Source: Alphaproteobacteria bacterium (GTDB lineage Bacteria; Pseudomonadota; Alphaproteobacteria; UBA828). Taken from it: a stretch of DNA of 7,121 nt. The translations under genes and the position numbers were made by a program. The stretch lies in the NCBI GenBank assembly GCA_029937205.1, contig JAPYQV010000137.1, positions 1 through 7,121 of the forward strand. Reading direction: 5' to 3'. How positions within the stretch are numbered: position 1 is the stretch's first letter; each line of letters begins with the position of its first letter. This document shows positions 1 to 6,499 of this stretch, piece after piece. The notes under the pieces were generated by a model. The model had not been told where the DNA came from and made no database searches. It worked only from the letters and a program-made list of their open reading frames with translations.

Positions 1-165
1 GAGGCGCCCTATGCGGCAGCTGGGCTGGGCGAGGAAAACCTTTCGACCGAGGCCCTGATCGAGGCCATGCGGGCTGATCCGATTCTGATCGAGCGGCCGA
101 TTGTGGTCAGCGGCACCACAGCCGTGCTCGGCAGACCGCCCGAAAACGTGCTGAAACTGCTCTGA
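1..165 (+). CDS. arsC: Arsenate reductase (glutaredoxin type), C-terminal part, 5' end outside window
   Basis: Only the last 54 codons are visible, ending at TGA 163-165. The peptide has the C-terminal signature of glutaredoxin-dependent ArsC: a LIEAM helix, then DPILIERPIVV, then LGRPPENVL. In the plasmid R773 enzyme the arginines of the equivalent RPIVV and RPSE segments (Arg94 and Arg107) bind the arsenic oxyanion; the matching residues here are Arg32 and Arg45 of the visible fragment. The family reduces arsenate to arsenite in the cytoplasm using glutathione and glutaredoxin. The catalytic N-terminal cysteine lies outside the window and cannot be checked, so a thioredoxin-fold relative of the Spx/YffB type is not formally excluded, although the two arginine motifs favour true ArsC. 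No other arsenic gene is visible downstream. Confidence 0.85.
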   Translation, partial: EAPYAAAGLGEENLSTEALIEAMRADPILIERPIVVSGTTAVLGRPPENVLKLL

Positions 166-196
166 GGTGGTGCGCCCCACCCGAATTTCAACGGTT

Positions 197-1117
197 ATGC
201 ACGACACCCCCGCCATCATCTTTCACCCCGACTATACGGTGCCGTTGCCGCCGGGCCACCGCTTTCCGATCGGGAAATTTGGGCGTATCCGGGAGGTGCT
301 GCTGGCGGACGGCGTTATTGCGCCGGGCGCCTGGCGTACACCGGTGCCGGTTACCGAAGCCGAGCTATGCCGCGCCCATACGCCGGATTATGTGGCATCG
401 ATCTTCAATTTGACGCTTGATAAGAAGGCCGAGCGGCGCCTCGGGTTGCCGCTCTCGAAAGCGTTGGTGCGGCGCGGCTGCGCCGCTGTCGGCGGCACGC
501 TTCTGACGGCGCGCCTCGCCTTGGAGGCGGGATTGGCCTGCAACATTGCCGGCGGCAGCCACCATGCTTTTCCTGGCCACGGTGCGGGCTTTTGCCTGTT
601 TAACGATGTGGCAGTGACCATTCGTGTTCTGGCCGAAGAATCTACAATTCGAACGGCGTTGGTGATTGATTTCGATGTTCATCAGGGCGACGGCACGGCA
701 GCATTTTTTAAGGATGAGCCGGCGTTTTTCACGTTTTCCCTCCACTGCGAGGCGAACTATCCGCCGACCAAAGAGGTCAGTGATTTGGATATCGGCGTGC
801 CGGCGGGAACCGGTGATGAGGTTTACCTGTCGGTGGTGCGGAGCCACGTGGCGCCGCTCATAAATGAGCTCAAGCCGGATATTGTGTTCTACAATGCCGG
901 CGTTGATCCGCACGTGGACGACAAGCTCGGCAAACTGGCATTGAGCGATGCGGGGCTTCGCGCGCGCGACGATCACGTTATAGAATGCTGTCTCGCGGCG
1001 GGCGTGCCGCTCGCCGGTGTGGTCGGCGGCGGCTACGCGGACGATTTGGATATTCTCGCGCGGCGCCACGGCACCTTGCACCGCGCCGCCATTGGCGCGG
1101 CGGCACGGCAAAAATAA
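197..1117 (+). CDS. Histone deacetylase family protein (class IV, HDAC11-like)
   Basis: A 306-residue protein from ATG 197, predicted to be a cytoplasmic zinc-dependent deacylase. Motifs in order (numbered from ATG 197): GGSHHAFPGHGAGFC with the catalytic His pair 122-123, DFDVHQGDGT with zinc ligands Asp160 and His162, YNAGVDPH with third ligand Asp237, and GGGY with the catalytic Tyr280. The GFCLFNDVAV stretch and NAGVD (rather than a class I/II motif) point to the HDAC11-like bacterial group. In bacteria these enzymes act on acetyl-lysine, acetylpolyamines or other small acyl amides; the substrate cannot be read here. Start choice: an in-frame GTG at 167 would add 10 residues and begin 1 bp after arsC, but relatives start close to the IIFHPDY motif, so ATG 197 is preferred. 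Neither start has a good ribosome binding site. The next gene begins 16 bp downstream. Confidence 0.9.
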   Translation: MHDTPAIIFHPDYTVPLPPGHRFPIGKFGRIREVLLADGVIAPGAWRTPVPVTEAELCRAHTPDYVASIFNLTLDKKAERRLGLPLSKALVRRGCAAVGGTLLTARLALEAGLACNIAGGSHHAFPGHGAGFCLFNDVAVTIRVLAEESTIRTALVIDFDVHQGDGTAAFFKDEPAFFTFSLHCEANYPPTKEVSDLDIGVPAGTGDEVYLSVVRSHVAPLINELKPDIVFYNAGVDPHVDDKLGKLALSDAGLRARDDHVIECCLAAGVPLAGVVGGGYADDLDILARRHGTLHRAAIGAAARQK

Positions 1118-1133
1118 ATTTAGGGAGAACAAT

Positions 1134-2165
1134 ATGAAAGCGGCGGTGATCCATGACTATGGCGAGGGCTTTGACACCATCAAATACGAAGATGTGCAGA
1201 CGCCCGTGCCGGGCACCGGCGAGTTGCTGATCAAAGTGCATGCCAACGCGGTCAATCATTGCGATACGGATTTGCGCAAGGGCCTGTTCGGCGTTGCCAG
1301 CTCGATGCCGCATGTGATGGGCGTGGACGCGGTGGGCGAAGTGGTTCATGTCGGCGAAGGCGTCAGTCAGTTCCGACCCGGCGACCGCGTCGCGCCGCAC
1401 TTCATGCTGACCTGCGGCGTGTGCAGCGATTGCATCGACGGCAAGGAAAATCTCTGCGGCCATGCCGATGTGCTCGGCGTCACGGTCTGGGGCGGCTATG
1501 CGGAATATCTCAAATGCGGCCAGAATCATGTCGTGCGCGTTCCGGACGGATTGTCCTGGGAGGATGCCGTCGCCGGCCAGGTGCCTTTCGCCACCGCCTG
1601 GGAGGCCTTGGTGGAAGTGGCGAAAATACGCCTTGGGGAGACGGTTCTGGTGACGGCGGCGGGCGGCGGCGTCGGCTCGGCCGGCGTGCAAATCGCCAAA
1701 TTGGCGGGTGCGCGGGTGATCGCGGCGGCCGGCGATGACGGCAAGTTGGAGCGCGCCCGCGAGCTCGGTGCGGACGAGGTTATCAACTACACGAAGGAGA
1801 ATATCGGTGACGCGGCGCGTGCCCTAACGGGCGGGCGCGGTGTCGACGCCTGTCTGGAGATGATCGGCGGCGAAATTCTAATTCAATCGATTGATGCCCT
1901 GGCATCGGGCGCGCGCCTGGCGTCGATCGGCGCTCACGGCGGCGAGCAGGTCAAACTCGATTTCGTCGAATTCTTCCGCAAGCATATCACCGTCCATGGC
2001 TGCGGCCGCTCGACCAAGGCGCAGGTTGAGCGCGTTCTCGAACTCATGGCCGCGGGTAAGCTCAAGCCGGTGATCCACAAAACCTTCGGTCTCGACGAAG
2101 CCGCCGCCGCGCACGAGGTCATGGAAAGCCGCAATTTCTTCGGCCGCATGGTGTTGACGCGCTGA
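1134..2165 (+). CDS. Zinc-containing MDR alcohol dehydrogenase / quinone oxidoreductase-like protein
   Basis: A 343-residue medium-chain dehydrogenase/reductase. The N-terminal GroES-like domain carries a complete structural-zinc lobe with Cys94, Cys97, Cys100 and Cys108 (CGVCSDC...C). The Rossmann domain has the nucleotide-binding AAGGGVGSAGVQIAKLAGA stretch at about 175-193, followed by the ARELGADEVINY motif at 208-219, both typical of NAD(P)H-binding MDR proteins. The catalytic-zinc region is atypical: Cys43 is present in NHCDTD, but the usual GHE is replaced by GVD at 63-65. The protein therefore resembles the oxidoreductases that keep structural zinc but may lack the classical catalytic zinc site. 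Substrate unknown; an aldehyde, alcohol or enone is likely. Start is supported by AGGGAG at 1122-1127, 6 bases before ATG. It follows the deacetylase gene by 16 bp, so co-transcription is likely. Confidence 0.92.
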   Translation: MKAAVIHDYGEGFDTIKYEDVQTPVPGTGELLIKVHANAVNHCDTDLRKGLFGVASSMPHVMGVDAVGEVVHVGEGVSQFRPGDRVAPHFMLTCGVCSDCIDGKENLCGHADVLGVTVWGGYAEYLKCGQNHVVRVPDGLSWEDAVAGQVPFATAWEALVEVAKIRLGETVLVTAAGGGVGSAGVQIAKLAGARVIAAAGDDGKLERARELGADEVINYTKENIGDAARALTGGRGVDACLEMIGGEILIQSIDALASGARLASIGAHGGEQVKLDFVEFFRKHITVHGCGRSTKAQVERVLELMAAGKLKPVIHKTFGLDEAAAAHEVMESRNFFGRMVLTR

Positions 2166-2171
2166 GCGCCT

Positions 2172-2609
2172 TTAACGCACTTCCCGGCCGGCATAATCTT
2201 TGTTGTATTGCCGGGCTTTGGCGTTGAAAGCACTGCGCCGGCGTTCCAATTCGGGCAGCAATTCGCTGTTGTAGCGCTTGATGGTTCGGGCGTACTGATC
2301 GACTTTCGCGTTATAGGCGTTGACGCTCATCGGGTCGCTTTGATCAAGCGCTTCCTTCATGCCGTGCAGCAACTCGCTCTTGGTTTCGATCAGGCGGCGC
2401 GCATCGGCCGCGCGCTCTTCGTAGGCGCCGAGCGCTTCGTCCAGACTTTGCATCTGGTGTTGCAGGTGACTACAAAGTGCGGCTTGCTTGGGCGGCAATA
2501 ACTCCGCCGCTGATGCCATTGCGGATTCCAGTGCGGGCGCAAGGGCCAAGGCGCCCCATAACGCAGCAGCGGACGGTAGTGTGGCAGTTGCGGTGTAAAA
2601 GGGGCGCAT
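2172..2609 (-). CDS. Unrecognised small exported protein, helical, with internal Y/F-N repeat
   Basis: 145 residues; I do not recognise a named family. The first 35 or so residues are Ala/Leu-rich and hydrophobic (LPSAAALWGALALAPAL) with Arg2 near the start and an AMASA-A cleavage-like site, suggesting a signal peptide and a periplasmic location. The rest is polar and strongly helical, probably coiled coil: Gln/Glu/Arg-rich from about 42 to 90, then a Tyr/Asn-rich tail. The tail repeats itself: AYNAKVDQY at 98-106 and AFNAKARQY at 127-135, a 29-residue offset, with RYNSELL between. One cysteine (Cys46). The start has only a GGGG run immediately upstream as a possible ribosome binding site. 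It lies 44 bp downstream of the marR gene in the same direction, so the two may be co-transcribed. It converges on the MDR gene with a 6-bp gap and no obvious terminator. Repeat and composition argue that it is a real gene. Confidence 0.7.
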   Translation of the reverse strand: MRPFYTATATLPSAAALWGALALAPALESAMASAAELLPPKQAALCSHLQHQMQSLDEALGAYEERAADARRLIETKSELLHGMKEALDQSDPMSVNAYNAKVDQYARTIKRYNSELLPELERRRSAFNAKARQYNKDYAGREVR

Positions 2610-2653
2610 GCCCCATAGATTACGCTATTTGGCGCAGTATTTGGCGCTGTGGT

Positions 2654-3199
2654 TCAGCGCGATTTGCCGTGATTTTTTGGATTGAGGCCGACCGCCATGC
2701 CGAAGCCTTCGCGGGCGATGCCCTGGGCCGAGCTTTCCAGGGAAGCGAGCAGGCGTTCGAGCAGGCGCGCTTCTTCGTCCGTCAGGCCAGCCATCAGTTT
2801 AGCCTCATAGGCGCGCGCCACCGGCACCACTTGGGCGTGGATATCACGGCCTTCATCGGTCAGGTAGAGCTTGCCGCGGCGCCGGTCTTGCTTATCGAGG
2901 CGGCGGTGAATACGCCCTGTTTCAAGCAGGCGGGAAACGGCGCGGCTGACGCGCACCTTGTCCATGGCGGCAAGTTCGCAAACCGCATTGCTGGACGCTC
3001 CCGGATAGCGTGAGATCACCGCGAGTACCCGCCAATCGGAAATCGCCAGGCCGAAACGCACGGAATAAAGCCGCGCCAGGCCCCGGCTCACCAGGCTGGA
3101 AAGCGTTGCCAGCCGATCGGCGATCAGATCGGCGGCGGCAAAATCTGTTGTCTCGCCCGCACTCTCCGCAGGCAGGGGATTCATGACTTTGATAGACAT
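2654..3199 (-). CDS. MarR-family transcriptional regulator
   Basis: 181 residues. A winged helix-turn-helix core is visible: the ISDWRVLAVISRYPGAS helix region at about 53-70, NAVCELAAMDKVRVSRAVSRL at about 71-91 containing the recognition helix, and a wing with the MarR hallmark DKQDRRRGKLYLTDEGR at 102-118. Flanking helices at about 22-45 and 120-160 would form the dimer interface. The N-terminal 20 residues look disordered. ATG 3199 is preferred over the internal Met6 because AAGG lies a few bases upstream, while Met6 has no ribosome binding site. It is divergent from hpd across 107 bp, the classical arrangement for a MarR repressor that controls the neighbouring catabolic operon and itself. 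The ligand would plausibly be an aromatic intermediate such as 4-hydroxyphenylpyruvate or homogentisate; that is inference from position only. Confidence 0.9.
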   Translation of the reverse strand: MSIKVMNPLPAESAGETTDFAAADLIADRLATLSSLVSRGLARLYSVRFGLAISDWRVLAVISRYPGASSNAVCELAAMDKVRVSRAVSRLLETGRIHRRLDKQDRRRGKLYLTDEGRDIHAQVVPVARAYEAKLMAGLTDEEARLLERLLASLESSAQGIAREGFGMAVGLNPKNHGKSR

Positions 3200-3306
3200 T
3201 CGGCCTTATTCTCTCTCATGATGTATGCAGTGCTTGCTTGATATTCGACGTTCGCACCTCATCTGCAAGTGATGACGGTCACATTCGGGTAAATTGGTTA
3301 ATTCTC
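3200..3306. promoter_or_regulatory. Divergent intergenic region between marR and hpd, with a TGACGGTCA palindrome
   Basis: The 107 bp between the two divergent starts must hold the promoters for both directions. It is more AT-rich than the surrounding genes. The clearest symmetric element is the perfect 9-bp palindrome TGAC-G-GTCA at 3273-3281, 25 bp before the hpd ATG, a position suited to repressor binding. CTTGC (near 3233-3237) and GCAAG (3265-3269) form a widely spaced inverted pair. I see no convincing -35/-10 pair in either direction, so promoter positions are not assigned. The region just before hpd (AATTGGTTAATTCTC) lacks a Shine-Dalgarno sequence. Confidence 0.45.
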
Positions 3307-4368
3307 ATGGCTGATCTTTGGCACAATCCGTTGGGTACGGACGGTTTCGAGTTCATCGAATATACCGCGCCGGATGTCCCCGCGCTGGGCGCGTTGTTTA
3401 GGCAATTGGGCTTCCGCGCCGTTGCCCGACACCGCTCCAAGGACGTTACCCTGTGGCGCCAGAACGAAATAAACTTCATCGTTAATGGCGAGCCGGACAG
3501 TTTTGCCCAGGCTTTCGCCCGGGTGCACGGGCCATCTGCCTGTGCGATGGCGTTTCGCGTGCGCGATGCCGGCGCGGCCTATGATTACGCGATCGAGCAT
3601 GGCGCCAAACCCCACGCCGGGCCGGTTGGGCCGATGGAGCTCAACATCCCGGCGATTCGCGGCATCGGCGGCAGCCTGATCTATTTGGTCGACCGCTACG
3701 GTAAAAATACCATTTACGATGTCGATTTCGCGCCTTTGGATGCGGAAGAGAGCGCCGCCGCGCCGCCGGGCTCCGGCCTCACCTATATCGATCATCTAAC
3801 CCATAATGTGATGCGCGGGCGCATGGATGATTGGTCGGCCTTCTACGAGCGCCTGTTTAATTTTCGCGAGGTGCGTTATTTCGATATCGAAGGCAAGGTG
3901 ACCGGCCTCAAAAGCCGCGCCATGACCAGCCCGTGCGGCAAGATCCGCATTCCGATCAATGAATCGGCGGATGACAAATCGCAGATCGAGGAATTTCTCG
4001 ACGCCTATCACGGCGAGGGCATCCAGCATATTGCCCTCGGCGCCGAGGATATCCGTGCCGCGGTGCGCGCCTTACAGGAAACAGGCGTGCAATTCATGAA
4101 TGTGCCCGAGAGCTACTATGACATGATCGAAGCGCGCTTGCCGGGGCATGGCGAGGATTTGGCGAGCCTGAATGCGCTGCGCATTTTGATCGACGGCGCG
4201 CCCGAGGAGGGCCAGGGCCTGTTGCTGCAAATCTTCACCGAACCCGTGATCGGGCCGATCTTCTTCGAAATCATTCAGCGCAAGGGCAATGAAGGTTTCG
4301 GCGAGGGCAATTTCAAGGCACTGTTCGAATCCATCGAGCGCGATCAGATAGAGCGGGGGGTGTTGTGA
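3307..4368 (+). CDS. hpd: 4-hydroxyphenylpyruvate dioxygenase
   Basis: 353 residues, the usual length for bacterial HPPD. It converts 4-hydroxyphenylpyruvate and O2 to homogentisate and CO2 in tyrosine catabolism (cytoplasmic, Fe(II)). It has two vicinal-oxygen-chelate domains: an N-terminal one (about 10-140) and a catalytic C-terminal one (about 158-340). The three iron ligands are readable by comparison with the Pseudomonas enzyme: His163 in IDHLTHNV, His241 in IQHIAL, and Glu321 in FFEIIQRKG. The C-terminal FGEGNFKALFESIERDQ helix that gates the active site is intact. The reading frame is open upstream to a TTG at 3238, but the family N-terminus MADLW.NP.G.DGFEF fits ATG 3307 exactly. No Shine-Dalgarno precedes this ATG. 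The stop overlaps the hmgA start by 4 bases (GTGA). Likely regulated by the divergent MarR protein. Confidence 0.97.
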   Translation: MADLWHNPLGTDGFEFIEYTAPDVPALGALFRQLGFRAVARHRSKDVTLWRQNEINFIVNGEPDSFAQAFARVHGPSACAMAFRVRDAGAAYDYAIEHGAKPHAGPVGPMELNIPAIRGIGGSLIYLVDRYGKNTIYDVDFAPLDAEESAAAPPGSGLTYIDHLTHNVMRGRMDDWSAFYERLFNFREVRYFDIEGKVTGLKSRAMTSPCGKIRIPINESADDKSQIEEFLDAYHGEGIQHIALGAEDIRAAVRALQETGVQFMNVPESYYDMIEARLPGHGEDLASLNALRILIDGAPEEGQGLLLQIFTEPVIGPIFFEIIQRKGNEGFGEGNFKALFESIERDQIERGVL

Positions 4369-5516
4369 GCAAAGGCAAAACCATCGCACCGAGCCATGTG
4401 GAAGGCCGTGCCTCGCGCCAGGCCCATGCCGATCTGCCGGCCGGCACTTATGAGCGCGAGTTGGGCCGCGAGGGCTTCTACGGCCCGGCCAGCCAAATGT
4501 ATCACGCCCATCCGCCAACTGCCTGGAGCGCCATCGACGGCCCGCTCCGCCCGCGCGCCTTCGATGCCAACAAGATTGCTGAGCCGAGCGCCAGCCCGTG
4601 GGCGGCGCAACGCATCTTCGGCAACGCCCATGTCAATTTCTCGCTCTGGCATCTCGACGGTGCCATGCCCGACCTGGCGCGCAGCGGTGACGGCGATGTG
4701 CTGCTCTTTGTGCATCAAGGGGCGGGGGAATTATTCTGCGATTACGGCCATCTCAGCATACGCGACGGCGATTATGTCGTTCTGCCGCGCGGCACCATGT
4801 GGCGTATCGAAGCCGAGGGCCGGCTGAGTGCGCTGATCATAGAGGCGCTCGGCAGTGCCTATGAATTGCCCGAGCGCGGCCTTGTCGGTGCGCACGCCCA
4901 GTTCGATCCGGCGGTGCTCGATATTCCCGCCATCGACGATGCCTTCCACGCCCAGCAGGGCGACGGCGAGTGGCGCGTTGAGGTCAAGCGCCACGGCGAG
5001 ATCAGCAGGGTGCGCTATGGCTTCAATCCGCTCGACGCGGTCGGTTGGCACGGCGATCTCATGCCGGTGCGCCTCAATTGGCGCGATATCCGCCCGCTGA
5101 TGAGCCCGCGCTACCATCTGCCGCCGTCGGCCCACACCACCTTTATCGCCGGACGTTTCGTCATCTGCACCTTTGTGCCCAAGCCGATGGAAAGCGACCC
5201 AGGCGCCCTGCGCGCGCCGTTCTTTCACAACAATGACGATTATGACGAGGTGCTGTTTTATCATGGCGGCAATTATTTCGGTCGCGACAATATTGGCCCC
5301 GGCTGGCTTACGCTGCATCCCGCCGGCCTGCCGCACGGCCCCCATCCCAAGGCGCTGGCGGCGGACCCGGGCAATGTGGACGGCGCCCATGACGGTATTG
5401 CCGTGATGATGGATACGCGCGATGCGCTCGATGTGGCGGCCTTGCCGGACGACGTGGAGTGGACCGATTACGTCAATTCCTGGCAGGGATATTTGGACAA
5501 GGACAGCGCAACATGA
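4365..5516 (+). CDS. hmgA: Homogentisate 1,2-dioxygenase (short bacterial cupin form)
   Basis: 383 residues with a GTG start. It opens the homogentisate ring to maleylacetoacetate using Fe(II) and O2. The sequence is of the short bacterial type (about 380 residues, against about 440 in the Pseudomonas/human type): YERELGREGFYGPASQMYH near 29-47, an N-terminal cupin at about 85-165 (LLFVHQGAGEL, DGDYVVLPRGT), and a C-terminal cupin with PFFHNNDDYDEV and LPHGPHP. By comparison with human HGD (His335, Glu341, His371) the iron ligands should be His288, Glu295 and His324; the His-to-Glu spacing is one residue longer here. A GGGGGG run at 4355-4360 supports the GTG start 4 bases later. It overlaps hpd upstream and the hydrolase gene downstream by 4 bases each, so translation is coupled. 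The pathway neighbours make the assignment firm. Confidence 0.93.
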   Translation: MSKGKTIAPSHVEGRASRQAHADLPAGTYERELGREGFYGPASQMYHAHPPTAWSAIDGPLRPRAFDANKIAEPSASPWAAQRIFGNAHVNFSLWHLDGAMPDLARSGDGDVLLFVHQGAGELFCDYGHLSIRDGDYVVLPRGTMWRIEAEGRLSALIIEALGSAYELPERGLVGAHAQFDPAVLDIPAIDDAFHAQQGDGEWRVEVKRHGEISRVRYGFNPLDAVGWHGDLMPVRLNWRDIRPLMSPRYHLPPSAHTTFIAGRFVICTFVPKPMESDPGALRAPFFHNNDDYDEVLFYHGGNYFGRDNIGPGWLTLHPAGLPHGPHPKALAADPGNVDGAHDGIAVMMDTRDALDVAALPDDVEWTDYVNSWQGYLDKDSAT

Positions 5517-6499
5517 AGCTTGCCTCGCTCAAGGAAGGCGGCCCCGATGGCAGCCTGATCATCGTCAACCGCGCGCTTACCCGGGCGGTCCCGGCGGCGC
5601 TCCACGCGCCCACCATGCGCGCCGCGCTCGACGATTGGCCCGCGGTCGCGGGTGGGCTCAAGGTATTGGCTGAAGAGTTGGAAGCGGGGCAGGCGGCAAA
5701 CCCATTCGCGCTCGATTTTGCCGCGCTCACCGCGCCGCTGCCGCGTGCTGCCCAGTTCCTCGATGCCAGCGGCTATCTCAACCATATCGAGCTGGCGCGC
5801 CGCGCCCGCGGCGACAGCCTGCCCGATACGCTGGAAACCGATCCGCTGATGTATCAGGGCGCGTCCGAGCCGCTCGGCGGCCCGCGCGACGCAATTTATG
5901 CGGCGGACGAATCTTGGGGCATCGATTTCGAAGCGGAATCGGCGGTGATCACGGGTAACTTGGCCATGGGCGCGGGACCCGAGAAAGCGGCCGAGGCCGT
6001 TCTCCTGATCATGCTGGTCAATGATGTCTCGGCGCGGCGACTGGTGCCGGCGGAATTGGAAAAAGGCTTTGGTTTCATTCACGGCAAGCCGCCCAGCGCC
6101 TTTTCCGCTGTTGCCGTGACACCGGACGAGCTCGGTGCGGCCTGGGATGGCGCGCGCCTGCACGGGCGAATTGTCAGTACCTTGAACGGCGATTTAATCG
6201 GCGACCCGGATTGCGGCGTTGAGATGCATTTCGGCTATCCCGAATTGCTCGCCCACGCCGCCAGGACGCGCCCGCTCGGCGCCGGCACCATCCTCGGTTC
6301 CGGCACCGTCTCCAACAGCGACCGCGCGCGCGGCTCGTCCTGCCTCTTGGAGCGCCGCATGATCGAAAAAGTCGACAAGCTCGAGCGCCGCACCTCGCTG
6401 ATGCATTTCGGCGATGTCATCCATATCGACATGGTGGACGGCGAAGGCCACAGCATCTTCGGCGCCATTGAGCAGCGAATGGAAAGGGTGACGCCATGA
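5513..6499 (+). CDS. Fumarylacetoacetate hydrolase family protein
   Basis: 328 residues. Fumarylacetoacetase cleaves fumarylacetoacetate to fumarate and acetoacetate, the last step of tyrosine/homogentisate breakdown. The FAH fold is recognisable: YLNHIELARRARG at 88-100, DPLMYQG at 110-116, metal ligands Glu140 and Glu142 in WGIDFEAESAVITG and Asp171 in VNDVSARR, FGFIHGKPPSAFS with Lys191 near the oxyanion region, and GTILGSGTVSN at 258-268. It is shorter than the eukaryotic FAH (about 420 residues) and belongs to the bacterial MKLASLK.G.DG type commonly found beside hpd/hmgA. The broader family also includes acylpyruvases and decarboxylases, so the exact reaction rests on operon context. 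ATG 5513 is chosen because AAGGA at 5499-5503 precedes it and it overlaps the hmgA stop as ATGA; an upstream in-frame ATG at 5459 lies inside hmgA. Confidence 0.93.
   Translation: MKLASLKEGGPDGSLIIVNRALTRAVPAALHAPTMRAALDDWPAVAGGLKVLAEELEAGQAANPFALDFAALTAPLPRAAQFLDASGYLNHIELARRARGDSLPDTLETDPLMYQGASEPLGGPRDAIYAADESWGIDFEAESAVITGNLAMGAGPEKAAEAVLLIMLVNDVSARRLVPAELEKGFGFIHGKPPSAFSAVAVTPDELGAAWDGARLHGRIVSTLNGDLIGDPDCGVEMHFGYPELLAHAARTRPLGAGTILGSGTVSNSDRARGSSCLLERRMIEKVDKLERRTSLMHFGDVIHIDMVDGEGHSIFGAIEQRMERVTP

Noticed and set aside
167..196. GTG 167 as the start of the deacetylase gene.
   Set aside because: Possible, but it adds 10 residues not expected in the family and has no ribosome binding site; ATG 197 is kept with moderate certainty.
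365..1132. A 255-codon open frame on the - strand across the deacetylase gene.
   Set aside because: Arg/His/Ala-rich translation without motifs, lying opposite a gene with intact catalytic motifs; typical antisense shadow in GC-rich DNA.
2188..2214. Hairpin CCGGCA...TGCCGG (6-bp stem, 15-base loop) just past the MDR stop as a terminator.
   Set aside because: Short stem, long loop and no T-run after it; it lies within the coding end of the opposing gene.
2477..3013. A 178-codon open frame on the + strand over the small exported protein and marR genes.
   Set aside because: It crosses two genes on the opposite strand, starts inside one of them, and shows no recognisable domain; the MarR wing motif on the - strand is decisive.
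3238..3306. N-terminal extension of hpd from TTG 3238 (23 extra residues).
   Set aside because: The HPPD family starts at the MADLW motif, encoded from ATG 3307; the extension resembles no known domain and covers the expected promoter/operator region.
4731..5390. A 219-codon open frame on the - strand inside hmgA.
   Set aside because: Shadow of a gene whose cupin iron ligands are readable on the + strand.
5468..6163. A 231-codon open frame on the - strand inside the FAH-family gene.
   Set aside because: Low-complexity Arg/Gly-rich translation opposite a conserved enzyme; no start signal.
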